From contig NZ_RCZE01000002.1 of assembly GCF_006438915.1 (NCBI RefSeq), forward strand, positions 375,144-439,143: DNA of 64,000 nt, given 5' to 3'. Position 1 is the first letter of the stretch. Each line of letters opens with the position of its first letter. Made by a program: the position numbers and the translations under genes. Source of the DNA: Pseudomonas arsenicoxydans. Lineage in GTDB: Bacteria > Pseudomonadota > Gammaproteobacteria > Pseudomonadales > Pseudomonadaceae. The notes beneath the pieces are model-generated. The model was not told the DNA's origin. It was given only the letters and a program-made list of their open reading frames with translations, and did not search any database. Of the stretch, positions 38,881 through 48,242 are shown piece after piece.

Positions 38881-39891
38881 TCATTTCGCGAATATCTCCA
38901 GCAATCGTGGCGCTATCTTGTCCAGCGGGCGAATTTCCATGGCGGCGTCGATGGCCGCGGCCGCTTTGGGCATTCCGTATACCGCACTGCTTTTCTGGTC
39001 CTGAGCGATGGTCAGGTAACCTTGTTGGCGCATGAGTTTAAGCCCCTGCGCACCATCGCGCCCCATGCCCGTCAACAAAACCCCTACGGCGTCGCCGTTC
39101 CAGTAATTGGCCACGCTCTCGAAAAACACATCGATCGAGGGCCGGTAGATTTCATTGACCGGTTCGGCCGTGTAGGCCAGCGTGCCGTTTTTCAACAATC
39201 GGATATGGTGATTGGTGCCGGCGAGCAACACCGTACCCGCCTGAGGCGCTTCGCCCTCAACGGCCAGACGCACGTTCAAGCCGCTGGCGCTGCCGAGCCA
39301 TTCGGCCATGCCGGCGGCGAACACCTGGTCGACATGTTGGACCAGCACGATGGCCGCCGGAAAATCTCGCGGCAAGCCCTTGAGCAGGATTTCCAGTGCT
39401 GCCGGGCCGCCGGCGGATGAACCGATGGCGATCAGCCGTTGGCGCGAGGCGCAACTGCGCAGCGGGCTCGGCACCGAGCGTTCCTGATTACCGCGCTCGC
39501 CGATCAGCCAGCCAATGTTCATGATCTTGCGCAACAACGGCGCCGCCGCTTCCTGGGCGTTGCCGGCACCGAGCGCCGGGGTGTCGACCACATCCAGCGC
39601 GCCATGGCCCATGGCCTCGAATACCCGGTGCACGTTCTGCTGGCGATCGACGGTGACGATCACAATGGCGCACGGCGTTTCGGCCATGATCCGCCGAGTG
39701 GCCTCGACCCCGTCCATCACCGGCATGATCAAATCCATCAGGATCAGGTCCGGTGTCTGTTCGGCGCACTTTTGCACCGCTTCCTTGCCATCACTGGCGA
39801 CCCAGATGACCTGGTGCGCCGGCTCAAACGCCAGGGCGCGGCGCAAGGCCTCCACCGCCATGGGCATGTCGTTGACGATTGCGATTTTCAT
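38881..39891 (-). CDS. wspF: Protein-glutamate methylesterase WspF
   Basis: CheB-type enzyme of 336 aa that demethylates the WspA receptor. The receiver domain has its Asp at about 53 (LILMDLIMPVMDG). The esterase domain shows the triad regions IGSSAGGPAALEILL (Ser), VLVQHVDQ (His) and GMGRDGAQGLKLM (Asp). Loss-of-function wspF mutations give constitutive WspR activity and wrinkly colonies in related strains; this copy looks intact. The gene overlaps wspE by four bases. Confidence 0.95.
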   Translation of the reverse strand: MKIAIVNDMPMAVEALRRALAFEPAHQVIWVASDGKEAVQKCAEQTPDLILMDLIMPVMDGVEATRRIMAETPCAIVIVTVDRQQNVHRVFEAMGHGALDVVDTPALGAGNAQEAAAPLLRKIMNIGWLIGERGNQERSVPSPLRSCASRQRLIAIGSSAGGPAALEILLKGLPRDFPAAIVLVQHVDQVFAAGMAEWLGSASGLNVRLAVEGEAPQAGTVLLAGTNHHIRLLKNGTLAYTAEPVNEIYRPSIDVFFESVANYWNGDAVGVLLTGMGRDGAQGLKLMRQQGYLTIAQDQKSSAVYGMPKAAAAIDAAMEIRPLDKIAPRLLEIFAK

Positions 39892-42179
39892 GCCCGTGCT
39901 CCTCCGATGAGCTCAGCCACTGCATCAAGCAGGGCATCGTCATGAAAACTGGCTTTGGCTAGATAATAGTCGGCCCCGGCGTCCAGTCCACGACGGCGGT
40001 CCTCTTCACGGTCCTTGTACGACACCACCATCACCGGCAGCGATTGCAGGCGAGTGTCGCGGCGCAACAACGACACCAATTCGATACCGTCCATGCGCGG
40101 CATATCAATGTCAGTAATCAGCAGATCGAAATCCTCCGAACGCAAGGCGTTCCAACCATCCATACCGTCGACCGCCACCGCCACCTCGTAGCCGCGATTG
40201 AGCAGCAGCTTGCGTTGCAGCTCGCGAACCGTCAGCGAATCGTCGACCACCAGTATCCGCTTGCGCGCCGCTTCGACCGGCTGATTGCTGTGGCGGGCAA
40301 TGCGCTCCAGGCGCCCGGTATTGAGCAGTTTATCCACCGAGCGCAGCATGTCTTCGACATCGACGATCAGCACCACTGAACCGTCGTCGAGCAACGCCCC
40401 GGCGGAGATGTCCTGCACCTTGCCCAGACGTTCGTCCAGCGGCAATACGACCAAGGTCCGCTCGCCGACAAAACGCTCGACCGCTACGCCATAAATCGCA
40501 TCGCGCTCGCGGATGACCACGACCTTGAGGGTTTGCTGGTTATTCGGGTTGATCGGGCGCTGCAACAGTTGACTGGCCGCCACCAACCCGACATGCCGCC
40601 CTTCGTGCCAGAAGTGCTGACGCCCTTCGACCTGCACAATGTCTTGCGGCTCGAGGTCGCACATGCGTTCGATGTGGGCCAGCGGAAACGCATAGGCCTC
40701 CTCACCGACCTCCACCACCAGGCTGCGGACCACCGACAGCGTCAGCGGCACTTCAAGGTGGAAACGACTGCCCTCGCCCGCCGTCTGCTCCAGCACCACC
40801 GCACCGCGCAATTGGCGGACCATGTGCTGCACCGCATCCAGCCCCACGCCGCGCCCCGACACTTCGGTGACCGTGCCGCGCAGGCTGAAACCCGGCAAGA
40901 ATAAAAACGTCAGCAGCTCTTGTTCGCTGAGTTGAGCGGCGGTTTGCGCTGGGGATAACTGCCGCTCGATGACGGTGCGGCGGACCTTTTCCAGATCGAC
41001 GCCATGGCCGTCATCACTCAATTCCAATACCAGCAGTCCGGCCTGATGCGAGGCGCGCAGGCGAATTACACCTTCCGCCGGTTTACCGGCCAGCAGCCGC
41101 TGCTCCGGGGATTCGATGCCATGATCCACGGCGTTGCGCAGCAAGTGCGTCAGCGGCGCTTCGAGTTTTTCCAGGACGTCGCGGTCAACCTGGGTTTTCT
41201 CGCCTTCGATTTCAAGTCGTACCTGTTTGCCCAGGTCCCGGCCCAGATCACGCACCATACGCACCTGCCCGGTTAACACATCGGCAAACGGGCGCATGCG
41301 ACAGGCCAGCGCGGTGTCGTACAACACCTGCGCGCGCTGACTGGCATGCCAGGCAAATTCATCCAGCTCGGCGTTTTTCTCGACCAGCAATTGCTGGGAT
41401 TCCGCCAGCAACCGCCGCGCATCTTCGAGCGCTTCCTGGGCTTCCAGACTCAGGGTGTGATCCTTGAGATGGACGTTGAGGTTTTCCAGGGCCCGCAGAC
41501 CGTTATTCTGCATGCGCTTGAGGCGTTGCATGGTCGCCAGATGCGGCTTGAGGCGCTGGGTTTCCACCAGGGATTTGCTCGACAGGTCGAGCAGGCTGTT
41601 CAAGCGTTCGGCCGTCACGCGCAGTACGCGCTCACCGTTTTCGGTGGTGCGTTTGGTCTGGCGTGCAGGTTCAACAGGTGTTGCCGGTATCGGCTCGACA
41701 ACTGGAACGGGCAGTTCGACCTCAGGCACCTGCGCCGAAGACTCCGTCATGAACGGCGCGATGGGTGTGCTGATCGGTGCGGCAAGCGCCAGCGGATCCA
41801 GCAACCGCGCCATCAGAGCGACGTAACCCTCAATGTCCCCGGCGTCGGGATTGTTGTCAGGCGTGGCGATGCGCATCAGCAGGTCGGTGCCTTGCAACAA
41901 TGCATCGATGTGCTCGGGACTCAGGTACAGGCGCCCTTCCTGAGCACTGACCAGACAGTCTTCCATCACATGCGCGACGCTGACCCCGGCGTCGACACCG
42001 ACGATCCGGGCCGCGCCCTTGAGCGAATGCGCCGCGCGCATGCAGGATTCGAGTTGATCGGCCTGGGTCGGATTGCGCTCCAAGGCCAACAGGCCTGCGC
42101 TCAGCACCTGGGTCTGGGCCTCGGCTTCAAGGCTGAACAGCTCCAGCAACGAGGCGTCGCGCATTTGTTCGGGGGTCAT
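39888..42179 (-). CDS. wspE: Hybrid CheA-type kinase WspE
   Basis: Histidine kinase of 763 aa that phosphorylates WspR and WspF. The HPt domain carries the phospho-His at 51 (MRAAHSLKGAARIVG). A Pro-rich linker follows. The dimer and ATPase regions have LRNAVDHGIESPEQRL (N box), ELSDDGHGVDLEKVR (G1) and SGRGVGLDAVQHM (G2). Then come a CheW-like regulatory domain and a C-terminal receiver with Asp at about 690 (LLITDIDMPRMDG). Four-base overlaps join it to wspD and wspF. Confidence 0.95.
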   Translation of the reverse strand: MTPEQMRDASLLELFSLEAEAQTQVLSAGLLALERNPTQADQLESCMRAAHSLKGAARIVGVDAGVSVAHVMEDCLVSAQEGRLYLSPEHIDALLQGTDLLMRIATPDNNPDAGDIEGYVALMARLLDPLALAAPISTPIAPFMTESSAQVPEVELPVPVVEPIPATPVEPARQTKRTTENGERVLRVTAERLNSLLDLSSKSLVETQRLKPHLATMQRLKRMQNNGLRALENLNVHLKDHTLSLEAQEALEDARRLLAESQQLLVEKNAELDEFAWHASQRAQVLYDTALACRMRPFADVLTGQVRMVRDLGRDLGKQVRLEIEGEKTQVDRDVLEKLEAPLTHLLRNAVDHGIESPEQRLLAGKPAEGVIRLRASHQAGLLVLELSDDGHGVDLEKVRRTVIERQLSPAQTAAQLSEQELLTFLFLPGFSLRGTVTEVSGRGVGLDAVQHMVRQLRGAVVLEQTAGEGSRFHLEVPLTLSVVRSLVVEVGEEAYAFPLAHIERMCDLEPQDIVQVEGRQHFWHEGRHVGLVAASQLLQRPINPNNQQTLKVVVIRERDAIYGVAVERFVGERTLVVLPLDERLGKVQDISAGALLDDGSVVLIVDVEDMLRSVDKLLNTGRLERIARHSNQPVEAARKRILVVDDSLTVRELQRKLLLNRGYEVAVAVDGMDGWNALRSEDFDLLITDIDMPRMDGIELVSLLRRDTRLQSLPVMVVSYKDREEDRRRGLDAGADYYLAKASFHDDALLDAVAELIGGARA

Positions 42180-42859
42180 GTGAGGCTCCGGGTCACAGCG
42201 GACAGCAATTGTTCTTCATCCAGCCAACGCAAACTACGACCTTTGAAGGGCAACACGCCTCGGGTGTACTTGCCGCTGGCCTGGGTGCCCGATTGTGAGG
42301 CGGCCTCGAGAATGCGCTCGTCGATGGCATGAATCCCGTCGACCTCGTCCACCGGCACCACCACCGGCCCACCGTGCGCGGCGATGATCAACAGGCGCGG
42401 CATGACCCGCGCGCCGGACACTACATTATTGGTGACGTCGAGCCCGAGCAATTCCACCAGTGAAAGGCACGCGACCAATGCGCCGCGCACATTCGCCACG
42501 CCGAGCAAGGCCCGGGAACGCTGATGCGGCAGGGAGTGAATGGCTTGCAACGGCGCCACTTCCACAAGGCTGCGAGTGGCCAGCGCCATCCATTCTTCGC
42601 CGAGCCGGAACATCAGCAGCGAACGGGTTTTTATGTCCGTTTCGACCGTCGCCGAGTGTTGCACGCGGTCGTCCTGCTGCAACGCGTAGCGATCGAGCAA
42701 GCGTGTAGCGGCCGCCGAGTAAACCGCACAGTTGCGGCAGTGAATGTGCTCGGTCAGCAGCGGGCAGGACTTGTCGCCGTGGATGCCGATACGGTTCCAG
42801 CAATCGTCGATGGCCTGGGCATCTTCGTGGGTGACGTTCAAGGTGTCGGAGGCGTTCAT
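42176..42859 (-). CDS. wspD: CheW-type coupling protein WspD
   Basis: Adaptor of 227 aa linking WspA and WspE. The N-terminal part has a Cys-rich helical segment (CPLLTEHIHCRNCAVY) and the CheW fold runs from about 75 to 215 (LLMFRLGEEWMALATRSLVE). This N-terminal extension distinguishes WspD from the shorter WspB. ATGA overlaps tie it to wspC and wspE. Confidence 0.92.
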   Translation of the reverse strand: MNASDTLNVTHEDAQAIDDCWNRIGIHGDKSCPLLTEHIHCRNCAVYSAAATRLLDRYALQQDDRVQHSATVETDIKTRSLLMFRLGEEWMALATRSLVEVAPLQAIHSLPHQRSRALLGVANVRGALVACLSLVELLGLDVTNNVVSGARVMPRLLIIAAHGGPVVVPVDEVDGIHAIDERILEAASQSGTQASGKYTRGVLPFKGRSLRWLDEEQLLSAVTRSLT

Positions 42860-44118
42860 CGTTTACGCTCACTGTCGGCGCGTGCGCTGCGGGCGGCGCG
42901 GTCTTGCAATCGTCTGGCACCCGCCGCATCGCCCTGAGATTGCAGCAAGGCTGCCAGGTGCATCAACGCGTCGGGATGTTGCGGTTCAAGGTACAACGCC
43001 TTGCGATAAAAACCCTGGGCTTCAAAGGCGTTGCCGCTGACATCACTGAGCAGTCCCAGCCAATAAAACACCTGGGCGACAGGTTCGTGGCCGCGCAAAT
43101 ACTGTTCGCACGCGATGCGCGCTTCAACACTTTTGCCTTCGTTGGCCAGCACGGCTATGTTCGCCAGCAAGGCCGCGGCGTCCGAGGCTTTCGTCGTGGC
43201 GCGTGACGGTGTCACGGTGGCAAACGGTCGATTGCGCACCGGAGCCGGTGGCGCGCTGTGCGTCGGTTGGCGCATCGGCAGCGGGGCCGGCACGAACACA
43301 GGAAACGGTTCAGGCTCCGGCACACGCTGACGGCTGAACGCAAACGACTGCGCAATGCCAATCGAACGCATGCCAAATCGCCCCAGCAAACCACCCTCGG
43401 CCGGGCCGATAAACAGCACACCGTCGACATGGGTCAGGCGCTTCAGCACTTCAAATACTTGCTGCTGAGTCGGCTGATCGAAATAGATCAGCAAGTTGCG
43501 ACAGAACACAAAATCATACGGCGGCTCGCTCGCCAACAACGCCGGATCGAGCAGGTTGCCAACCTGCAAACGCACCTGTTCCAACACGCGATCACTGAGG
43601 CGATAGACGTCGCCTTCGGCGCTGAAATGCCGGTCACGAAAGGCAATGTCCTGACCGCGAAACGAGTTTTTGCCGTACAGCGCGCGCCGGGCTTTTTCCA
43701 CCGACAACGGGCTGACGTCCATGCCTTCCACCTTGAATTGATGCGGCTTGAGCCCGGCATCGAGCAACGCCATGGCGATGGAATACGGTTCTTCACCGGT
43801 GGAACACGGCAGGCTGAGAATCCGCAGCGCGCGCATGTTGTTGATCTCGGCCAGGCGTTTGCTGGCCAGTTTCGCTAGCGTCGCGAACGATTCCGGGTAA
43901 CGGAAAAACCAAGTCTCTGGCACGATCACTGCTTCGATCAGCGCCTGCTGCTCATCCTGCGAGCCTAGCAGCGTGTGCCAATATTCGTCAGCCGTCAGCG
44001 CATGAGAGGCAATGCTGCGCTGGCGCACCGCGCGCTCGATGATCGCCGGGCCAACCGACGTCACGTCGAGGCCGATGCGCTCCTTGAGGAAATCGAAAAA
44101 TCGTTGATCGCTGCTCAT
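42856..44118 (-). CDS. wspC: CheR-type receptor methyltransferase WspC with TPR tail
   Basis: SAM-dependent enzyme of 420 aa that methylates glutamates of WspA. The CheR core is at about residues 1-270: ILSLPCSTGEEPYSIAMALL (SAM site) and FVFCRNLLIYFDQPTQQ. A Pro-rich linker (about 275-320) leads to a TPR-like helical tail (FYWLGLLSDVSGNAFEAQGF, then YLEPQHPDALMHLAALL), the pattern of CheR proteins with a protein-docking TPR. It overlaps wspB and wspD by four bases each. Confidence 0.94.
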   Translation of the reverse strand: MSSDQRFFDFLKERIGLDVTSVGPAIIERAVRQRSIASHALTADEYWHTLLGSQDEQQALIEAVIVPETWFFRYPESFATLAKLASKRLAEINNMRALRILSLPCSTGEEPYSIAMALLDAGLKPHQFKVEGMDVSPLSVEKARRALYGKNSFRGQDIAFRDRHFSAEGDVYRLSDRVLEQVRLQVGNLLDPALLASEPPYDFVFCRNLLIYFDQPTQQQVFEVLKRLTHVDGVLFIGPAEGGLLGRFGMRSIGIAQSFAFSRQRVPEPEPFPVFVPAPLPMRQPTHSAPPAPVRNRPFATVTPSRATTKASDAAALLANIAVLANEGKSVEARIACEQYLRGHEPVAQVFYWLGLLSDVSGNAFEAQGFYRKALYLEPQHPDALMHLAALLQSQGDAAGARRLQDRAARSARADSERKR

Positions 44119-44651
44119 GGCCGCTCCTCAAGCAGCGCCGGATCGAGTGGCGGCGACGGGAACAACAGGGCGCGCACCTGATTATCGAGCAAATCGGCGA
44201 CCCGCACCCATTGCAGCAAACCTTGCGCATCTTCGCGCACCGGCCCCAAGTACGGCGCCTGACGATTGTCCAGGCCATAGGGTTTAAAGTCCGCAGGGTT
44301 GCAACGCAGCGTGTCCGTCGCCTGCTCCAGAATCAGCCCCAGCCATTGCGTCGGGGTTGATTCATTTGGGCGGTAATTGACCAGCACCAACCGCGTGCTG
44401 GTGCGGGCCTGAGCCGGTTGACCGAAGGTCAGCGCACTGAGGTCGATCACCGGCACCACCGTGCCGCGATACGCAAATACCCCGGCGATCCAGTGCGGCG
44501 ACTGGGCAATCGGCTTCAACGGCAGACGCGGCAACACCTCCGCCACCTCGATGGCCTGCAAGGCATAGCGCTCGCTGCCGATGCGAAACACCAGGAACAA
44601 CGATTGCTTGACCGGCACCCCGGCGCCGCGTTTGGCCGCGAGTTCGCTCAT
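44115..44651 (-). CDS. wspB: CheW-type coupling protein WspB
   Basis: CheW-domain protein of 178 aa (LFLVFRIGSERYALQAIEVA, VFAYRGTVVPVIDLSALTFG) linking receptor and kinase. The ATG at 44651 shares its A with the wspA stop (TGATG), so its translation depends on wspA. It overlaps wspC by four bases at the other end. Confidence 0.92.
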   Translation of the reverse strand: MSELAAKRGAGVPVKQSLFLVFRIGSERYALQAIEVAEVLPRLPLKPIAQSPHWIAGVFAYRGTVVPVIDLSALTFGQPAQARTSTRLVLVNYRPNESTPTQWLGLILEQATDTLRCNPADFKPYGLDNRQAPYLGPVREDAQGLLQWVRVADLLDNQVRALLFPSPPLDPALLEERP

Positions 44652-46273
44652 CAGACTTTGAATCGCGAAACGCCACTGCGCAGGCCGACGGCCACCTGGC
44701 TCAGCTCGTCGATGGCAAAACTGGCCTGACGCAATGACTCGACGGTCTGGCTGCTGGCATCGCCCAACTGCACCAGCGCGTGGTTGATCTGCTCGGCGCC
44801 GGTGGCCTGGGCCTGCATGCCTTCGTTGACCATCAACACTCGCGGCGCCAGCGCCTGTACCTGGTGGATGATCTGCGACAGCTGCTCGCCAACCTGCTGC
44901 ACTTCGGACATGCCTCGGCGCACTTCTTCGGAGAACTTGTCCATGCCCATGACCCCGGCCGACACGGCCGACTGGATCTCCCGCACCATCTGCTCAATGT
45001 CGTAAGTGGCAACGGCAGTCTGGTCCGCCAGACGTCGCACTTCAGTGGCAACCACGGCGAAACCGCGACCGTATTCACCGGCCTTCTCGGCCTCGATGGC
45101 GGCGTTCAGCGACAGCAGGTTGGTCTGGTCGGCCACCTTGACGATGGTCACGACCACTTGATTGATGTTGCCGGCCTTCTCGTTGAGGATCGCCAGTTTG
45201 GCGTTGACCAGATCCGCCGCCCCCATCACCGAGTGCATGGTGTCCTCCATGCGCGCCAAGCCTTGCTGACCGGAACCGGCGAGCACCGAGGCCTGGTCAG
45301 CCGCGGTGGACACTTCAGTCATGGTGCGCACCAGATCACGGGAAGTGGCCGCGATTTCACGGGACGTCGCGCCGATTTCGGTGGTGGTGGCTGCGGTTTC
45401 GGTGGCGGTGGCTTGCTGCTGCTTAGAGGTGGCGGCGATCTCGGTGACCGAAGTGGTGACCTGCACCGACGAGCGTTGGGCTTGAGATACGAGCGAGGTG
45501 AGCTCGGTCATCATGTCGTTGAAGCCGGTTTCAACGGCGTTGAACTCGTCTTTGCGCTCCAGATTCAACCGGCTACTGAGATCACCTGTGCGCATGATTT
45601 CGAGGATTTTCACGATACGGTTCATCGGCGCCATGATCGCGCGCATCAACAGCAGACCGCAGAGGCCGGCTGCCAGTACAGCGACCAGCAAGGAAACGCC
45701 CATGATGATTTTGGCGGTCAACACGGCGTCGTCGATGTTCGCGATGTCCTGGTCGGCCACCACTTTGTTTTCGTGAATGATGTCATTGAGCTTCGCGCGA
45801 CCGGCGCTCCAGGCTGGAATCAGCTGATCATTGAATTGCTTGATGGCCTCCGCAACCTGATTGCCCTTGTACAAATCGAGCACGTTCGTCAGTGCCTTGT
45901 TGTAGTCCGTGTGGAGCTTTTCAAACACAGCGTACTCAACCTTGTCTTCCTCCGTGGTGATGGTTGTGCGGTAGCTGTTCATCTCCTCTTGCAGCTTCGC
46001 TTCGAAATTTTTGTAATCTTCGACATCCCCAGCGCTGATGCCCTGCCCTTGCTTCAAGCCCAGGAGCTCCTGGGTCTGGAGAAAACTTTCGGACCAGGCG
46101 CCGCGAATCATCGAGCTGTAATACACCCCGGGCAGCGCGTCATCACGAACGCTGGCTTCGCTGGCCTCGATTTTCAACAGCCGCGAATACGAGACGACAA
46201 CCATCAACAGCATGATGGCGATGATCACCGCAAAACTCGCCAAGATGCGTTGGCGCAACGTCCAGTTCTTCAC
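44651..46273 (-). CDS. wspA: Methyl-accepting receptor WspA
   Basis: Surface-sensing receptor of 540 aa. It has TM1 (about 10-30), a helical periplasmic four-helix-bundle domain (about 33-185), TM2 (about 190-210), a HAMP domain (about 211-265) and a signalling coiled coil. The hairpin tip reads LSLNAAIEAEKAGEYGRGFA, where the usual AARAGEQ is AEKAGEY. The GTG at 46273 has GAGGA seven bases upstream and begins with the cytoplasmic arm before TM1; earlier in-frame starts give an unlikely 19-residue extension. First gene of the Wsp operon. Confidence 0.94.
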   Translation of the reverse strand: MKNWTLRQRILASFAVIIAIMLLMVVVSYSRLLKIEASEASVRDDALPGVYYSSMIRGAWSESFLQTQELLGLKQGQGISAGDVEDYKNFEAKLQEEMNSYRTTITTEEDKVEYAVFEKLHTDYNKALTNVLDLYKGNQVAEAIKQFNDQLIPAWSAGRAKLNDIIHENKVVADQDIANIDDAVLTAKIIMGVSLLVAVLAAGLCGLLLMRAIMAPMNRIVKILEIMRTGDLSSRLNLERKDEFNAVETGFNDMMTELTSLVSQAQRSSVQVTTSVTEIAATSKQQQATATETAATTTEIGATSREIAATSRDLVRTMTEVSTAADQASVLAGSGQQGLARMEDTMHSVMGAADLVNAKLAILNEKAGNINQVVVTIVKVADQTNLLSLNAAIEAEKAGEYGRGFAVVATEVRRLADQTAVATYDIEQMVREIQSAVSAGVMGMDKFSEEVRRGMSEVQQVGEQLSQIIHQVQALAPRVLMVNEGMQAQATGAEQINHALVQLGDASSQTVESLRQASFAIDELSQVAVGLRSGVSRFKV

Positions 46274-46366
46274 AGTCAGTCCTCGGGGCGGTTCAAATGC
46301 TGGGGAGTATAGCCGAGGGCGGTGTTTCATTTATAAGACGGTGTGCGGCGGTTCTCAATCCAGGAC

Positions 46367-47050
46367 TTACAGGGAAGCCTGACGCACCTGTTTCTCCAAC
46401 TCCGCCTTCAACCCAGGCTCCAGTTTCAATTGCCGTGCCAGTTCATCCAGGTAGGACTTCTCCATGAAGCTCTGCTCATCCACCATCATCACGCTGGCGA
46501 TGTACATTTCGGCGGCCATTTCCGGCGTGCTGGCAGCCCGGGCAACTTCGGTCGGGTCCAGTGGTTTGCCGAGTTCGGCATGTAGCCACTGCTGCAACTC
46601 CTGATCGTTGTCGAGCTTGGTGAATTCGCCTTCGATCAACGCGCGCTCGCGATCATCAACGTGGCCATCGGCTTTGGCGGCAGCGACCAACGCCTTGAGA
46701 ATCGCCTGGCTGTGCAGCTCGACTTGCGCCGGGGGCAAGCGATCGAGGGTTTGCGGTTCAGTGTTCGGCGCCGAGCCTTGCTGAGCCTGCCAATTGCCAA
46801 AGGCTTTGTAGGCAACTACCCCTAATGCGGCGAGGCCGCCATAGAGGGCGACTTTGCCGCCGACGCTGCGGGCCTTTTTGCTGCCGAGCAACAGGCCCAT
46901 GGCGCCCGCCGCCAAAGCGCCGCCACTCGCGCCCGAGAGTAAACCGCTGAGGCCACCGCTGGACGCCTTGTTCTGATTGCCACCGGCCTTGTTCTGCAAC
47001 AGATCCTGACCGGACTTGAGCAGTTGATCGAGCAAACCACGCGTATTCAT
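46367..47050 (-). CDS. DUF533 (TerB-like) membrane-associated protein
   Basis: Protein of 227 aa. The N-terminal part is Gly-rich with a hydrophobic stretch (GLSGLLSGASGGALAAGAMG, then VALYGGLAALGVVAYKAFGN), likely one or two membrane-associated helices. The C-terminal domain is TerB-like, with acidic helix blocks KADGHVDDRERALIEGEFTK. DUF533 proteins are called inner-membrane YebE-like. Role unknown. The start at 47050 has GGAGG nine bases upstream. It is divergent from the LysR gene. Confidence 0.85.
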   Translation of the reverse strand: MNTRGLLDQLLKSGQDLLQNKAGGNQNKASSGGLSGLLSGASGGALAAGAMGLLLGSKKARSVGGKVALYGGLAALGVVAYKAFGNWQAQQGSAPNTEPQTLDRLPPAQVELHSQAILKALVAAAKADGHVDDRERALIEGEFTKLDNDQELQQWLHAELGKPLDPTEVARAASTPEMAAEMYIASVMMVDEQSFMEKSYLDELARQLKLEPGLKAELEKQVRQASL

Positions 47051-47225
47051 TTTGTCGCCTCCACGAAAGGGGTAACCGGCCACCAGCCTAGATCGAAAGT
47101 GCCGGGCGTCTCTCGGAGAGTGTGCTTCCAGATGTTGCTGCTCTCTTGTAACGCCCACGGGCCCTTCGATTAAAAAGATATACACTCCAGCAAATCTATA
47201 AAAACCGCCCACCGGGTAATTCCCC

Positions 47226-48140
47226 ATGATGACCTTGCGTCAGATCCGTCACTTCATCGCCGTGGCCGAGACCGGTTCGATCTCCGCCGCCGCGCAAACC
47301 GCGTTCATCTCCCAATCGACATTGACCCTGGCCATCCAGCAACTGGAAGAGGAGATCGGCGTCGGCCTGTTTAACCGACACGCCAAGGGCATGAGCCTGA
47401 CCCACCAGGGCCACCAATTCCTGCGCCAGGCGCACTTGATTCTGGCCACCGTGGACAACGCCAAACGCAGCCTGCAACAAAGCACCGACCAGGTTGCCGG
47501 CCAGTTGATCATCGGTGTGACCAGCCTCGTTGCCGGTTACTACCTGGCGGATTTACTCACCCGTTTCCAGCGCGCCTACCCCAATGTCGAGATCCGGGTG
47601 ATGGAAGACGAGCGGCCCTACATCGAGCATTTGCTGGTCAGCGGCGAAATCGATGTCGGCGTGCTGATCCTGTCCAACCTCGAAGATCGTCACGCCTTGC
47701 AGACTGAAGTGCTGACTCATTCGCCTCATCGCCTGTGGTTGCCGGCCCAACACCCGCTGCTGGAACACGACAGCATCAACCTCGCCGACGTGGCCCGGGA
47801 ACCGTTGATTCAGTTGAACGTCGATGAAATGGACCGCAACGCCCAGCGGATGTGGTCGGCGGCCTCCTTGCAACCGCGCATCACACTGCGGACGGCTTCA
47901 ACGGAGGCGGTCCGAAGTCTGGTCGCCGCAGGATTGGGCGTGTCGATCCAGCCCGACATGACCTATCGCCCATGGTCCCTGGAGGGCGACATCATCGAAG
48001 CCCGACCGATTGCCGACCTGAGCCAGACCCTGGACGTTGGCCTGGCCTGGCGCCGCGGTACCGCGCGCCCGGCGTTGGTCGACCCGTTCTTGACCGTCGC
48101 CCGCGAGCAACCCCACGGTGGCCGCAAGCCATCTATTTAA
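47226..48140 (+). CDS. LysR-family transcriptional regulator
   Basis: Regulator of 304 aa with an N-terminal winged HTH (TLRQIRHFIAVAETGSISAA, FISQSTLTLAIQQLEEEIG, residues 3-50) and a C-terminal periplasmic-binding-protein-like effector domain. It stands directly before the dehydrogenase-transporter cluster in the same direction, so it may regulate it. In related genomes a LysR gene is next to the same DUF533 gene, so the tie to the cluster is not certain. The ribosome site (CGGGT) is weak. Confidence 0.87.
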   Translation: MMTLRQIRHFIAVAETGSISAAAQTAFISQSTLTLAIQQLEEEIGVGLFNRHAKGMSLTHQGHQFLRQAHLILATVDNAKRSLQQSTDQVAGQLIIGVTSLVAGYYLADLLTRFQRAYPNVEIRVMEDERPYIEHLLVSGEIDVGVLILSNLEDRHALQTEVLTHSPHRLWLPAQHPLLEHDSINLADVAREPLIQLNVDEMDRNAQRMWSAASLQPRITLRTASTEAVRSLVAAGLGVSIQPDMTYRPWSLEGDIIEARPIADLSQTLDVGLAWRRGTARPALVDPFLTVAREQPHGGRKPSI

Positions 48141-48242
48141 TCGAACGCAGCCTTCAGTATTTAGTATTTGTCGACCTCGGGTCCGCGCACTAGTCTTGCT
48201 GCATCTATATAAGACGGCCGGGCCCCAGTCACAGGGAGCAGC

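Noticed and set aside
44780..46312. A 510-codon + strand frame antisense to wspA
   Set aside because: A shadow of the receptor gene: it is repetitive in His and Gly with no domain, and the minus-strand frame has receptor motifs.
46274..46330. A longer start for wspA
   Set aside because: The extra 19 residues (MKHRPRLYSPAFEPPRG and on) lack receptor homology and the GTG at 46273 has GAGGA upstream.
48184..48200. A sigma-54-like promoter upstream of the first dehydrogenase (GCGCAC-N5-TTGCT)
   Set aside because: The invariant GG at -24 is not intact, so it remains a weak guess.
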